A stretch of DNA of 64,000 nucleotides, taken from NCBI GenBank assembly GCA_016719785.1, contig JADJYJ010000031.1, forward strand, positions 186,001-250,000, given 5' to 3'. The notes beneath the pieces were generated by a model. That model was given only the letters and a program-made list of their open reading frames with translations, searched no databases and was not told where the DNA came from. This document shows, piece by piece, positions 8,577-17,379 of this stretch (position 1 is the first letter of the stretch; every line of letters starts with the position of its first letter). The DNA comes from Candidatus Amarolinea dominans (GTDB lineage Bacteria; Chloroflexota; Anaerolineae; SSC4; Amarolineaceae). The translations under genes and the position numbers were made by a program.

Positions 8577-8589
8577 ATGGAGGTCAGAA

Positions 8590-9753
8590 ATGGACTTTAG
8601 GCTCAATGACGAGCAACGCATGATTCGTGATATGGCGCGCGACTTTGCGCGCAAGGAAATTGCGCCGGTTGCGGCCCACCACGATGAGACCGGGGAATTC
8701 CCCTACGAGATCGTGAAGAAATTGGGCGCCCTGGGCCTGATGGGCATCGAGGTGCCGGAAGAATACGGCGGCGCCGGGCTGGACACGTTATCCTATGTGT
8801 TGGCTATCGAAGAAGTGGCCAAAGCCGATGTCGCCACCAGCACCATCCTGTCGGTCAACAACTCGCTCTATGGCCACGGCTTGCTCAAATTTGGCAGCGA
8901 GGCGCAAAAACAGAAATACCTGGCGCCGATTGCCAGCGGACAGGCCATTGGCGCGTACGCGCTCACCGAACCGATGTCCGGTTCGGACGCCGGCAGTATG
9001 ATCAGTCGTGCGGTGCGCAGTGCGGACGGCAGCCACTACGTCATCAATGGCCGCAAATCGTGGGTCACCAGCGGGCCGGTAGCCGATTATGTGGTGCTCT
9101 TTACAATGACCGAGCCGGAGAAGCGCCACAATGGTATTTCGGCGTTCGTCATCGAAACCGACCGGCCCGGCTTCAGCCCGGGCAAGGTAGAACCAAAACT
9201 GGGCATTCGGGCCAGCGCCACGTCGGAGTTGATCTTCGAGGATTACCGCTGCCCGGCCGAAAACATGATCGGCCAGCCGGGTCAGGGTTTCCGCATCGCC
9301 ATGACGGTGCTGGACACTGGGCGCATTGGCATTGCGTCGCAAGCGCTGGGCGTGGCCGAAGCCGCGTACGAGGCCAGTGTGCTCTACGCCCGTGAGCGCC
9401 AGGCGTTTGGTCGGGCCATCGGTGAATTTCAGGGCATCCAATGGAAGATTGCCGACATGAAGACCCGCATCGAAGCCAGCCGCCTGCTCATCTACAATGC
9501 TGCGCAGGCAAAGATGGCGGCCAAAGAAACCGGCGGACGCTACACGCTGGAGGCGGCCATGGCCAAGTTGCACGCCAGTGAGACGGCCATGTTCGTGACG
9601 CATCAGGCCATTCAGATTCACGGTGGGATGGGTTACAGCAAGGAGATGCCGCTGGAGCGCTATTTCCGCGATGCGAAGGTCACTGAGATCTACGAAGGCA
9701 CCAGCGAAGTGCAACGACTGGTGATTGCCCGCAGCGAACTGGGACTGCGTTGA
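8590..9753 (+). CDS. Acyl-CoA dehydrogenase
   Basis: A flavoenzyme of 387 residues, the usual length for short- and medium-chain acyl-CoA dehydrogenases. It removes two hydrogens from an acyl-CoA to give a trans-2-enoyl-CoA, normally passing electrons to ETF. The N-terminal helical domain (EQRMIRDMARDFARKEIAP), the middle beta domain with the FAD/substrate motif YALTEPMSGSDAGS and WVTSGP, and the C-terminal helical domain (DTGRIGIASQALGVAEAA, RQAFGRAIGEFQ) are all intact. The catalytic Glu is expected at about residue 369 in IYEGTSEVQ. The preceding GGAGG fixes the start. It is followed by a zinc alcohol dehydrogenase; both could act in fatty or branched-chain acid metabolism with the carboxylase downstream. 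Confidence 0.95.
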   Translation: MDFRLNDEQRMIRDMARDFARKEIAPVAAHHDETGEFPYEIVKKLGALGLMGIEVPEEYGGAGLDTLSYVLAIEEVAKADVATSTILSVNNSLYGHGLLKFGSEAQKQKYLAPIASGQAIGAYALTEPMSGSDAGSMISRAVRSADGSHYVINGRKSWVTSGPVADYVVLFTMTEPEKRHNGISAFVIETDRPGFSPGKVEPKLGIRASATSELIFEDYRCPAENMIGQPGQGFRIAMTVLDTGRIGIASQALGVAEAAYEASVLYARERQAFGRAIGEFQGIQWKIADMKTRIEASRLLIYNAAQAKMAAKETGGRYTLEAAMAKLHASETAMFVTHQAIQIHGGMGYSKEMPLERYFRDAKVTEIYEGTSEVQRLVIARSELGLR

Positions 9754-9757
9754 ATCG

Positions 9758-9793
9758 AAAGTAAACAAAGTAGACAAAGTAAACAAAGTAAAC
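9758..9793. repeat. 9-bp tandem repeat forming the leader of the alcohol dehydrogenase gene
   Basis: Four units AAAGTAAAC at 9758-9766, 9767-9775 (AAAGTAGAC), 9776-9784 and 9785-9793. The last unit ends one base before the ATG at 9795. There is no other Shine-Dalgarno-like sequence. Confidence 0.9.
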
Positions 9794-9794
9794 A

Positions 9795-10832
9795 ATGAAA
9801 GCGGTTGTATTTTACGAACACGGCGGCCCCGAAGTGCTGCAATACCGGGAGGATATTCCGGTACCTGAAATCGGTGCGGACGATGTACTGGTGAAGGTGC
9901 GCTATGCTGCGCTCAATCGGCTGGACAACTTCGTGCGCAGGGGTTGGGCCGGCCTGCAGCTCAAAATGCCGCACATTCTCGGCTCTGACGGCGCCGGTAC
10001 GCTTGCCGCTCTGGGCGAACGCGTCAGCGGCTGGCAGATCGGTCAGCGGGTGACCTACAATCCCACGCTGTGGTGTGGCAAGTGTGCCTATTGCGTGGCC
10101 GGCGAACACCCCTACTGTGACGAGTTTGCGATGCTGGGTGAACATGCGCCCGGCAACTACGCCGAGTACGTGCGCGTACCGGCACGCAATCTGCTGGCCG
10201 TGCCGGATGACGCCGATCTGCTGGCGGCGGCCGCGGCGCCGGTGGTTTTCGTCACTGCCTGGCGCATGCTGTTCACCAAGGGCAACCTGCAAGCGGGCGA
10301 AAGTGTGCTGATTGTCGGCGCGGGCGGGGGCGTCAACACGGCAGCGGTGCAACTGGCAAAATTTGCCGGCGCCACCGTCTTTGTCATAGCCGGTGATGCC
10401 GCCAAGGCCGAGGCCGCGCTGGCCCTGGGCGCCGATTGGGCCATTGATCGCAGCGTGCAGCCCAATTGGGGCAAGGCGGTGTGGGCCAGAACCAACCGGC
10501 GCGGCGTCAACGTGGTGGTTGACAATGTGGGGGAACCCACCTGGCTCAACAGCCTGCGCAGCCTGGGCGCCGGCGGCCGCCTGTTGACGGTGGGCGGCAC
10601 GGCCGGTTACAATGCGGTCACGCCCATCAATCTCGTCTTTGCCCGTCAACTGCACATCATCGGCTCCACCATGGGCAGTCAGGCGGACTTCAACAAGGTG
10701 ATGACCCTGATCTTCGCGGGTAAGATCAAGGTGGCGGTAGACGAAGTTTTCCCGTTGCAGGCGTACCCGGCGGCGCTGGCACGCATGATGACCGACCAGC
10801 ACTTCGGCAAGCTCGTCGTGGAGATCGGATAA
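9795..10832 (+). CDS. Zinc-dependent alcohol dehydrogenase / quinone oxidoreductase (MDR family)
   Basis: A 345-residue medium-chain dehydrogenase/reductase. The N-terminal GroES-like domain has VRYAALNRLDNFVR, HILGSDGAGTLAALG and a structural-zinc Cys set (NPTLWCGKCAYCVAGEHPYC). The Rossmann domain has the nucleotide loop VLIVGAGGGVNTAAVQLAK, a zeta-crystallin-type variant of the usual GxGxxG. It probably interconverts an alcohol and aldehyde or reduces an enone with NAD(P)H; the substrate is open. It starts 41 bases after the acyl-CoA dehydrogenase stop, with the 9-bp repeat array as leader and no Shine-Dalgarno sequence other than the A/G-rich repeat itself. Confidence 0.9.
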   Translation: MKAVVFYEHGGPEVLQYREDIPVPEIGADDVLVKVRYAALNRLDNFVRRGWAGLQLKMPHILGSDGAGTLAALGERVSGWQIGQRVTYNPTLWCGKCAYCVAGEHPYCDEFAMLGEHAPGNYAEYVRVPARNLLAVPDDADLLAAAAAPVVFVTAWRMLFTKGNLQAGESVLIVGAGGGVNTAAVQLAKFAGATVFVIAGDAAKAEAALALGADWAIDRSVQPNWGKAVWARTNRRGVNVVVDNVGEPTWLNSLRSLGAGGRLLTVGGTAGYNAVTPINLVFARQLHIIGSTMGSQADFNKVMTLIFAGKIKVAVDEVFPLQAYPAALARMMTDQHFGKLVVEIG

Positions 10833-10838
10833 GCCGTT

Positions 10839-11372
10839 ATGACACCGAGCAACAGACGCCATGACCGTCTGCAGATTCGCCCATCCCCTGATGAACGCAA
10901 CACGCTGCAGCACCTGTACAGCACAGTTCCCTTTTGGCGGGTGGTGCGCAACTGGTTGGTCATCTACACAGCACGCTACCTGCCGTGGCTGCATGTCAAA
11001 CGACGCCTGTACCAGGCCGTCGGCGTGACCATCGGCGAGGATGTATCGGTGGGACTTGCCGCGGTGTTCGATGTCTTTTTTCCCGAAGAGATCACGATCG
11101 GCGCCAATTCGATCATCGGCTACAACACGGTCATTCTGGCGCACGAGTATCTGCAGCGGGAATGGCGTAAAGGGCCGGTGGTGATCGGGCGCAATGTCGT
11201 CATTGGCGCGAACTGCACCATCCTGCCGGGGATCATCATCGGTGATGGCGCCGTGGTATCGGCCATGAGCCTGGTCAACAGGGACGTTTCACCCGGCGCC
11301 ACCGTGGGCGGCGTGCCTGTTCGGGTGCTGGCTGAAGCTGAGAGCGGGGAGCGGAGAGCTGAGCTATGTTGA
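10839..11372 (+). CDS. Left-handed beta-helix acyltransferase (maltose/galactoside O-acetyltransferase-like)
   Basis: A 177-residue hexapeptide-repeat protein. A ~60-residue basic N-terminus (YSTVPFWRVVRNWLVIYTARYLPW) precedes isoleucine-patch repeats (VGVTIGEDVSVG, ITIGANSIIGYNTVI, VVIGRNVVIGANCTILPGIIIGDGAVV) that form a left-handed beta-helix. HEYLQREW supplies the His usual in the acetyl-CoA-dependent site. It probably acetylates a sugar or lipid-linked glycan. It starts 6 bases after the dehydrogenase stop, so they are likely co-transcribed. The last residues (ESGERRAELC) overlap the next gene and look like read-through rather than fold. Confidence 0.85.
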   Translation: MTPSNRRHDRLQIRPSPDERNTLQHLYSTVPFWRVVRNWLVIYTARYLPWLHVKRRLYQAVGVTIGEDVSVGLAAVFDVFFPEEITIGANSIIGYNTVILAHEYLQREWRKGPVVIGRNVVIGANCTILPGIIIGDGAVVSAMSLVNRDVSPGATVGGVPVRVLAEAESGERRAELC

Positions 11373-12010
11373 ATGTCAATCGGCCCCTGCGACAACTTTT
11401 CGATCTATTGCAGCGCCGCGACCTGGCCTGGACGATCATCAGCCTGAACCTGATCGGTTTTATCGTGGGCACAGTCTACTGGTATGGCCCGCATTTCATG
11501 GTCGGCAAGAACGGCCTGGGCGCGCCGTCACCCCTGCTCTGGGTGTTCATCCCTGACTGCCCGCTCTTTGCGTTCCTCTTTGTGCTGGCGTACATCGGCT
11601 TACGCCGCCACAGGGACTGGAACTGGTTCTACGCCGTGACCGCCATCGGTTTGATCAAGTATGGCGTGTGGACGGTCACTTTTTGGCTTACGTACTGGAA
11701 CGTGGGCGCCCCCATCACCCTGGAAGGTGTCATCATGACCGTCGCCCACCTCGGTATGATTACGCAAGGTATCTTTTTGTTGACGCAGTTCCGTGCCGAA
11801 ATGCGTCATGTGTTGGTCGCCCTGGCCTGGTTTGTGCTCAGTGATTTTGTGGATTACGGCCTGGGCGAATACCCGTTCTTCTATCCAAGCGTGCCTTTAT
11901 GGCTCATGCAGTGGCATACGATCAGCATGACGTGGTTGTTGTGCGCGTGGGTGGCCTTCCTGGCTGCACGCAAGGCGCCCGTGTTGCAAGCATCTGGTAG
12001 CAAATCCTAA
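11366..12010 (+). CDS. DUF1405 family integral membrane protein (YpjA-like)
   Basis: A 214-residue membrane protein with six or seven hydrophobic helices. It shows the hallmarks of DUF1405: LNLIGFIVGTVYWYGPHF near the N-terminus, PLLWVFIPDCPLFAFLF, NWFYAVTAIGLIKYGVWT and a late W-x-x-H-x-x-S motif. The family function is unknown; it is also found in Bacillus and archaea. It overlaps the acyltransferase by 7 bases, so translation is probably coupled. The stop at 12010 is followed after 21 bases by the carboxyltransferase gene. Confidence 0.85.
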   Translation: MLNVNRPLRQLFDLLQRRDLAWTIISLNLIGFIVGTVYWYGPHFMVGKNGLGAPSPLLWVFIPDCPLFAFLFVLAYIGLRRHRDWNWFYAVTAIGLIKYGVWTVTFWLTYWNVGAPITLEGVIMTVAHLGMITQGIFLLTQFRAEMRHVLVALAWFVLSDFVDYGLGEYPFFYPSVPLWLMQWHTISMTWLLCAWVAFLAARKAPVLQASGSKS

Positions 12011-12031
12011 TCTCGACTGGAGGTCAGGCCA

Positions 12032-13583
12032 GTGACGCTCGACCCAAAGATCAAAGAACTACGTGAGTTGAAAGAGCAGGCCACGCTGGGGGGCGGCGCC
12101 GAGCGCATCGCCCGTCAGCACGAAAAAGGCCGGCTCACGGCGCGTGAGCGCCTGGAACTTCTGCTGGACAAAGGGAGCTTCCGCGAACTTGACATGTTCG
12201 TTACCCACCGCATCACTGACTTCGGCCTGGCCGATCAGCTCATCCTGGGTGATGGTGTGGTGACAGGCTACGGCACGATTGATGGACGCCTGACTTTTGT
12301 CTATTCCCAGGACTTCACCGTATTTGGCGGGTCCCTGTCGCAGGCGCATGCCGAAAAAATCTGCAAAGTGATGGATCTCGCCCTCAAGAATGGCGCACCG
12401 GTGGTGGGGCTGAACGATTCCGGCGGCGCTCGTATCCAGGAAGGGGTGGTTTCCCTGGGCGGTTACGCCGACATCTTCCTGCGTAACACCCTGGCCTCCG
12501 GCGTGCTGCCGCAGATATCGGTCATTCTCGGCCCCTGTGCCGGCGGCGCCGTCTATTCGCCAGCCATCACCGACTTCATCATCATGGTCAAGGACTCCAG
12601 CTACATGTTCGTCACCGGGCCGGAGGTGGTGAAAACCGTGACGCACGAAGATGTGACCTTCGAGACGTTGGGTGGCGCCCTGGTTCATGCCAACAAGAGC
12701 GGGGTGGCGCACTTCGTGGCCGAAGGTGAAGAAGAGGCCATGTTCCTCAGTCAGAAGCTGCTGAGATTCTTCCCGCAGAACAACCTGGAAGACCCGCCTC
12801 GGCGCACCGCCAGTGACGATCCGCTGCGCATGGATGCGGCGCTGGATCAGTTAGTGCCCGACAACCCGAACAAGCCTTATGACATGAGGGATATTCTGCA
12901 GCGCATCGTGGACGATGGCGATCTACTGGAGGTGCATGAGCACTTTGCGCGCAACATCCTGATCGGTTTCGCGCGCCTGGGCGGTCGTACCGTGGGCCTG
13001 GTTGCCAATCAACCGATGGTGCTGGCCGGCGTACTCGACATAGACGCATCCTGGAAGGCGGCGCGCTTCGTTCGTTTCTGTGACTGTTTCAACATTCCGA
13101 TCGTGGTCGTTCGAGGATGTGCCCGGTTTCATGCCGGGTACGGCCCAGGAGCATGGCGGGATCATCCGCAACGGCGCCAAACTGCTCTACGCGCTGTGCG
13201 AGGCCACGGTGCCCAAGATCACGGTCATCACGCGCAAGGCATACGGCGGCGCCTACTGCGTGATGAGCAGCAAACACATTCGCGGCGACCTCAACCTGGC
13301 CTGGCCCACGGCCGAAATTGCGGTGATGGGGCCGGAGGGTGCGGTCAACATCATCTTCCGACGCCAGTTGATGGAGGCCGCGGATTCGGAGGCCGAAAAA
13401 GCGCGCCTGGTAGCGGAGTATCGCGCCAAATTTGCCAATCCCTATGTGGCGTCCAGCCGCGGTTACATTGATGATGTCATCGAGCCGCGGGAAACGCGGC
13501 CGCGGCTGATCAACGCGCTGGAGATGCTGCAAAACAAGCGCGACACGAACCCGCCGAAAAAGCACGGTAACATTCCGCTCTGA
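12032..13583 (+). CDS. Propionyl-/methylmalonyl-CoA carboxylase carboxyltransferase (beta) subunit, frame broken by one base
   Basis: The subunit that moves CO2 from biotin to an acyl-CoA. The first frame (GTG at 12032 after GGAGG) runs through RLTARERLELLLDKGSF, NDSGGARIQEGV, GPCAGGAVYSPAITDF and up to FCDCFNIPIVV. It then continues in the next frame as FEDVPGFMPGTAQEHGG, KAYGGAYCVMSSKHI and the family-typical C-terminus KKHGNIPL. Removing one base at about 13109 restores IPIVVFEDVPGF and gives 516 residues, the normal family length. The crotonase-fold oxyanion loops (GGAR, GAYCVM) are intact. Biotin carboxylase and carrier genes follow at 15883 and 17376. A sequencing indel is more likely than a pseudogene. 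Confidence 0.9.
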
Positions 13584-13598
13584 AAGTCGCCCACTCTT

Positions 13599-14150
13599 AT
13601 GCAACTCACGATCGAACTACCTGGCTGGCAATTTGCCGCCGCTGGTTATCCTAGCCTCCGCCCTGGCTCGCTCATCACCGTCATCCCCGATGGCGGCGCC
13701 GTCACCTTCGGCGAAGAGGGTGGCCTGGGCCAGTTGCACCGTGCCGTGCAGGGCAAGCCGCGCCTGGTGGCATTGGCCCCGGGCGTCTACGCGTTAGCCG
13801 GTGTGGTCACCGCGATCACCGATTTCCAGGTGGACGATGACACCCTGCTCGAATTCGAGGTGGATTGCGGCCTGTCCGTGCGCTTTACCTGCCTGCCAGA
13901 CAACAGCGAACTGCCGCTGCACGGGCTGTGGGTCAGCGGTCTGGTGGTGCTGACCGCCGTCATGGCCGAATCAGACACGCGCCTGTTGGGTCAACCTCTG
14001 ACCGCCATCGTGCAGGAGATTCAACAGTGCTGCTTGCGCAGCACGGAAGAGACCTTTGGCAATCTTCAAGCGCTGGCCGAGCTGGCCCCCTTGCCGTTTG
14101 GCCCGGACCTGGTGTACGTGACCCTGCATGGTCGAGGCGGGAATCTGTGA
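13599..14150 (+). CDS. Hypothetical protein in the acyl-CoA carboxylase operon
   Basis: A 183-residue product with no family recognised. It is mostly short beta strands (LVALAPGVYALAGVVTAIT, LLEFEVDCGLSVRFTCLPD) followed by a helical stretch (LTAIVQEIQQCCLRSTEETFGNLQALAEL). No signal peptide or membrane helix. It starts 15 bases after the carboxyltransferase stop and overlaps the HD-GYP gene by 4 bases (GTGA), so it belongs to the operon. Codon use is like its neighbours. Confidence 0.6.
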   Translation: MQLTIELPGWQFAAAGYPSLRPGSLITVIPDGGAVTFGEEGGLGQLHRAVQGKPRLVALAPGVYALAGVVTAITDFQVDDDTLLEFEVDCGLSVRFTCLPDNSELPLHGLWVSGLVVLTAVMAESDTRLLGQPLTAIVQEIQQCCLRSTEETFGNLQALAELAPLPFGPDLVYVTLHGRGGNL

Positions 14151-15787
14151 ACGAACCTGGTGCGTCAATGACCTCCGCCGAAGCCCTGGCGCAAATCGTC
14201 GAACTGCTGCGCGCGCGCGCCTACTTCACCAGCCAGGGCCTGCCGGTCGCGGCCATTGAAAAGGCGCAAGAGGCCAACAAACTGGCCGAGCAGCACGGCA
14301 TGTTGGCGCAGCAGGCCAACATCTATGTCCACCTGGCTGAGGATCAGGCCTTTCTGCTGGGCAGCTACGAGGCGGCGGCGCAGAATGCGCGACACTGCCT
14401 GGAGTTGAGCGAACAGCTCCTCGGCGACAACAAGACGAAAATCGCCACGGCCTACAGTGTCATTGGCTTTTGTGCCGCCCAAGAGCATCATTACGTAGAT
14501 TCAGTCTGGGCGCTGCGTGAGGCGCTGGACACGCTGGCAGAAATGCAGCAGCGCAAGCCGGTTGATCTGTCGGTACACGAACAGCGCACCTTGCTGCGCG
14601 CGTATATCAACCTGGCGAACTCGTTTGCCCTGGTTGGCGAGTACCTGCAGGCGCGTGACCTGTACCTGAAAGGTCTGGAGTTGGCGCGGGCGGTGGGCAA
14701 CCAGGTGGCTCTCATCACCCTGCTTGAAAATCTGGGCCACTATGAGATCCTGCTGGGCAACTATGCGCAAGCCGAAGCGTATCTGATCGAAGGTGAAGAA
14801 TTGGCGCGCACGGCCACCCATGCCGATTGGCTGGAGCGCCTGAGCTACTTCCACCAGATGCGCGCCGAAGTCTGCTTCCGCCGCAGCGAACTGCGTGAAG
14901 CCTGGCGCTACGCCAGCCAGGCGCTCGACATGCACGTGCGCCAGTTGTTCCATTTCGACCGCTCCGTGGTGGCCGACGTCAATGCCCTGATTGGCAACAT
15001 CTACCTGGCCAGCGGCGCCTACCAGACCGGCCTCGATTGTCTGCAGCGCGCCGAACGCATCTACCATCACCGGGGCATGGTGGCCGAGGCCGACCGCGTC
15101 CATTTGCAGTTGGCCCTGGGGCGCATGTTGCTGGAGGGCGGCAGTTTGCTACCCACGGCACGGCCCAACTTGCTCTCGACCGAAGATGAACGTTCGTTCG
15201 TATTGCTCAGCCAGGTCATGGATCTGCTCTTCGATATGTACACCGTGGAAGAAGAGGTGGCAGATCACAGCGATCGGGTGGTGCGTTATGCGCTCCTGCT
15301 GGCGCGGCAGCTCAACTTGCCGGCTGCAGGCATAGACGCCCTGGCCTACATCGGCCCCTTGCACGACCTGGGCAAGATGCGCGTGCCGCCGGAGATTCTC
15401 AACAAGCCAGGCGCCTTGACCGAAGACGAGTTCAATCTGATGAAACGCCATCCCGAAGAGGGGGTGGAGATTCTGCTGCAGGCTGCCCTGGGCCTGAGCG
15501 ATGAGGCGCTGGCCCTCCTGCGCCATCATCACGAACGTTGGGACGGCCGGGGTTATCCGGCCGGCCTCAAGGGTGAGGCCATTCCACCTGTCGCCCGTGC
15601 GCTGAGCGTGGCCGATTCATACGATGCCATGACCATGGATCGTCCCTATCGTAAAGGTATGCCGCACGGCGAGGCCATGCGTCGCCTGGCAGCCGCGTCC
15701 GGTTCACAGTTCGATCCGGCGGTTGTGGCGGCCTGGGAGGCACTGCACGAAGTGCCCGCTGACTTCAAGTATGTCGCAAGCTGGTAA
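14147..15787 (+). CDS. TPR-repeat HD-GYP domain protein (probable cyclic-di-GMP phosphodiesterase)
   Basis: A 546-residue cytosolic protein. Residues 1 to about 330 form tetratricopeptide-like helical repeats (QEANKLAEQHGMLAQQANIY, AIGNQVALITLLENLGHYE type). The C-terminal 170 residues are an HD-GYP domain: DHSDRVVRYALLLARQL, LHDLGKMRVPPEILNK with the HD pair, KRHPEEGVEIL, HHHERWDGRGYPAGL with the GYP motif, and DSYDAMTMDRPYR. HD-GYP proteins hydrolyse cyclic di-GMP or related cyclic dinucleotides; here the TPR part probably senses or binds a partner. The GTG at 14147 overlaps the upstream stop and has GAGGCGG upstream; ATG 14168 is the alternative. Its position between carboxylase subunit genes is unexpected. 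Confidence 0.85.
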   Translation: MNEPGASMTSAEALAQIVELLRARAYFTSQGLPVAAIEKAQEANKLAEQHGMLAQQANIYVHLAEDQAFLLGSYEAAAQNARHCLELSEQLLGDNKTKIATAYSVIGFCAAQEHHYVDSVWALREALDTLAEMQQRKPVDLSVHEQRTLLRAYINLANSFALVGEYLQARDLYLKGLELARAVGNQVALITLLENLGHYEILLGNYAQAEAYLIEGEELARTATHADWLERLSYFHQMRAEVCFRRSELREAWRYASQALDMHVRQLFHFDRSVVADVNALIGNIYLASGAYQTGLDCLQRAERIYHHRGMVAEADRVHLQLALGRMLLEGGSLLPTARPNLLSTEDERSFVLLSQVMDLLFDMYTVEEEVADHSDRVVRYALLLARQLNLPAAGIDALAYIGPLHDLGKMRVPPEILNKPGALTEDEFNLMKRHPEEGVEILLQAALGLSDEALALLRHHHERWDGRGYPAGLKGEAIPPVARALSVADSYDAMTMDRPYRKGMPHGEAMRRLAAASGSQFDPAVVAAWEALHEVPADFKYVASW

Positions 15788-15882
15788 AACCTGGAGCATC
15801 CGCCCCCCCGACAAACCCGGCCGGCCCTATGACCCGCTCCGGGGGCGTACACCGGTTGCTCCAACAGGAGGCAAACCATTTT

Positions 15883-17379
15883 ATGTTCAAAAAAGTTCTG
15901 GTCGCCAATCGCGGTGAAATTGCCGTGCGCATCCTGCGCGCGTGTGAGGAGCGCGGATTGAAAACCGTCGCTGTCTATTCGGATGCCGACCGCAACGCCT
16001 TGCATGTGCGTTTCGCTGATGAGGCGTACCACATTGGCCCGGCGCCGTCGCGTGAGAGCTATCTACGCATTGACAAGCTCCTGGAAGTGGCGCACAAGGC
16101 CGGCGCCGAGGCCATTCATCCTGGCTACGGCTTTCTATCTGAAAATGCAGATTTCGCCGAAGCCTGTGAGGCTGAAGGCATCGCCTTCATCGGTCCGCCG
16201 GCCGCCGCCATCCGCGCGATGGGTGACAAGGTGGAGGCGCGGCGCAGCATGGTGGCGGCCGGGGTACCGGTGGTGCCGGGCACGCCGCACGGGTTGCGCG
16301 ACGATGAAGCCCCGGGCGCCGCGGCGCAGATTGGCTTTCCCCTGCTCATCAAGGCGGCGGCCGGCGGCGGCGGCAAGGGCATGCGCGCGGTGCGCCGCGC
16401 CGAAGACCTGCTGAGTTCCCTGGATGCCGCACGCCGCGAGGCCAGGAACGCATTTGGCAACGACACCGTGTACATGGAAAAACTGGTGGAGAACGCCCGC
16501 CACATCGAGATTCAGATTCTGGCCGACCAACACGGCAACGTCATCCACCTGGGCGAACGTGAGTGCTCCATTCAGCGCCGTCACCAGAAGCTGATCGAAG
16601 AGGCGCCCTCGGTGGCGGTGAACGACGAATTACGCACGCGCATGGGGGCGATTGCCGTACGTGCCGCGCAGGCGGTCAAATACGTCAACGCCGGCACCTT
16701 CGAGTTCCTGCTCGATCACGATGGGCATTTCTATTTTCTGGAGATGAACACCCGCCTGCAGGTGGAACATCCGGTGACGGAGATGGTCACCGGCGTGGAC
16801 ATCGTCAAAGAGATGATTGCCATTGCCAGCGGCCGTAAGCTGCGCTGGAAGCAAGAGGACATTCGCCCGCGCGGCTGGGCCATCGAGTGCCGCGTCACCG
16901 CCGAGGACCCCTTCAACAACTTCATGCCGTCCGGCGGCCGCGTGGTCACACTGTCGGAACCAACGGGGCCAGGGGTACGCGTGGAAAGCGGCATCTACGA
17001 AGGCTTTGAGGTGTCGCTATACTACGACCCCATGATTGCCAAGTTGATTGTGTGGGGCGAGACACGACCCGAAGCGATTCTACGCATGCGCCGCGCGCTG
17101 CGTGAATATAAAATTGGCGGAATCAAGACCAGCATCCCATTCCATCAACAGATCATGGACAGCACGCGCTTCATGTGGGGGACGTTCGATACCACCTTCC
17201 TGGAGCAGCGCTTTGCCCTGCAAAGCACTGAGAAGCCGGAAAATAAAGAGATTGCCGCGATTATCGCCACGCTCCTCTTGCACGAAAGCGAACGCCGGGC
17301 CATCAGCGTCCGCCAGTCGGCCGACGCCGGCACCTCAATCTGGAAGCGTGCCAGCCGTTGGGGAGGGTTACGCGTATGA
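15883..17379 (+). CDS. Acyl-CoA carboxylase biotin carboxylase subunit (AccC/PccA N-terminal type)
   Basis: A 498-residue ATP-grasp enzyme that carboxylates biotin on the carrier protein using ATP and bicarbonate. Seen: the N-terminal KVLVANRGEIAVRILRACEE, AIHPGYGFLSENADFAE, the glycine-rich ATP loop KAAAGGGGKGMR, GERECSIQRRHQKLIEEAPS, FLEMNTRLQVEHPVTEMVTG and the C-terminal GIKTSIPFHQQIM. The ATG at 15883 follows AGGAGGC at 15866-15872; earlier in-frame codons lack conservation. It overlaps the biotin carrier gene by ATGA. With the beta subunit at 12032 it forms a propionyl- or acetyl-CoA carboxylase. Confidence 0.95.
   Translation: MFKKVLVANRGEIAVRILRACEERGLKTVAVYSDADRNALHVRFADEAYHIGPAPSRESYLRIDKLLEVAHKAGAEAIHPGYGFLSENADFAEACEAEGIAFIGPPAAAIRAMGDKVEARRSMVAAGVPVVPGTPHGLRDDEAPGAAAQIGFPLLIKAAAGGGGKGMRAVRRAEDLLSSLDAARREARNAFGNDTVYMEKLVENARHIEIQILADQHGNVIHLGERECSIQRRHQKLIEEAPSVAVNDELRTRMGAIAVRAAQAVKYVNAGTFEFLLDHDGHFYFLEMNTRLQVEHPVTEMVTGVDIVKEMIAIASGRKLRWKQEDIRPRGWAIECRVTAEDPFNNFMPSGGRVVTLSEPTGPGVRVESGIYEGFEVSLYYDPMIAKLIVWGETRPEAILRMRRALREYKIGGIKTSIPFHQQIMDSTRFMWGTFDTTFLEQRFALQSTEKPENKEIAAIIATLLLHESERRAISVRQSADAGTSIWKRASRWGGLRV

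Noticed and set aside
9690..11144. 484-residue minus-strand open frame opposite the alcohol dehydrogenase
   Set aside because: The plus strand carries an intact dehydrogenase and acyltransferase; this frame has no known motif.
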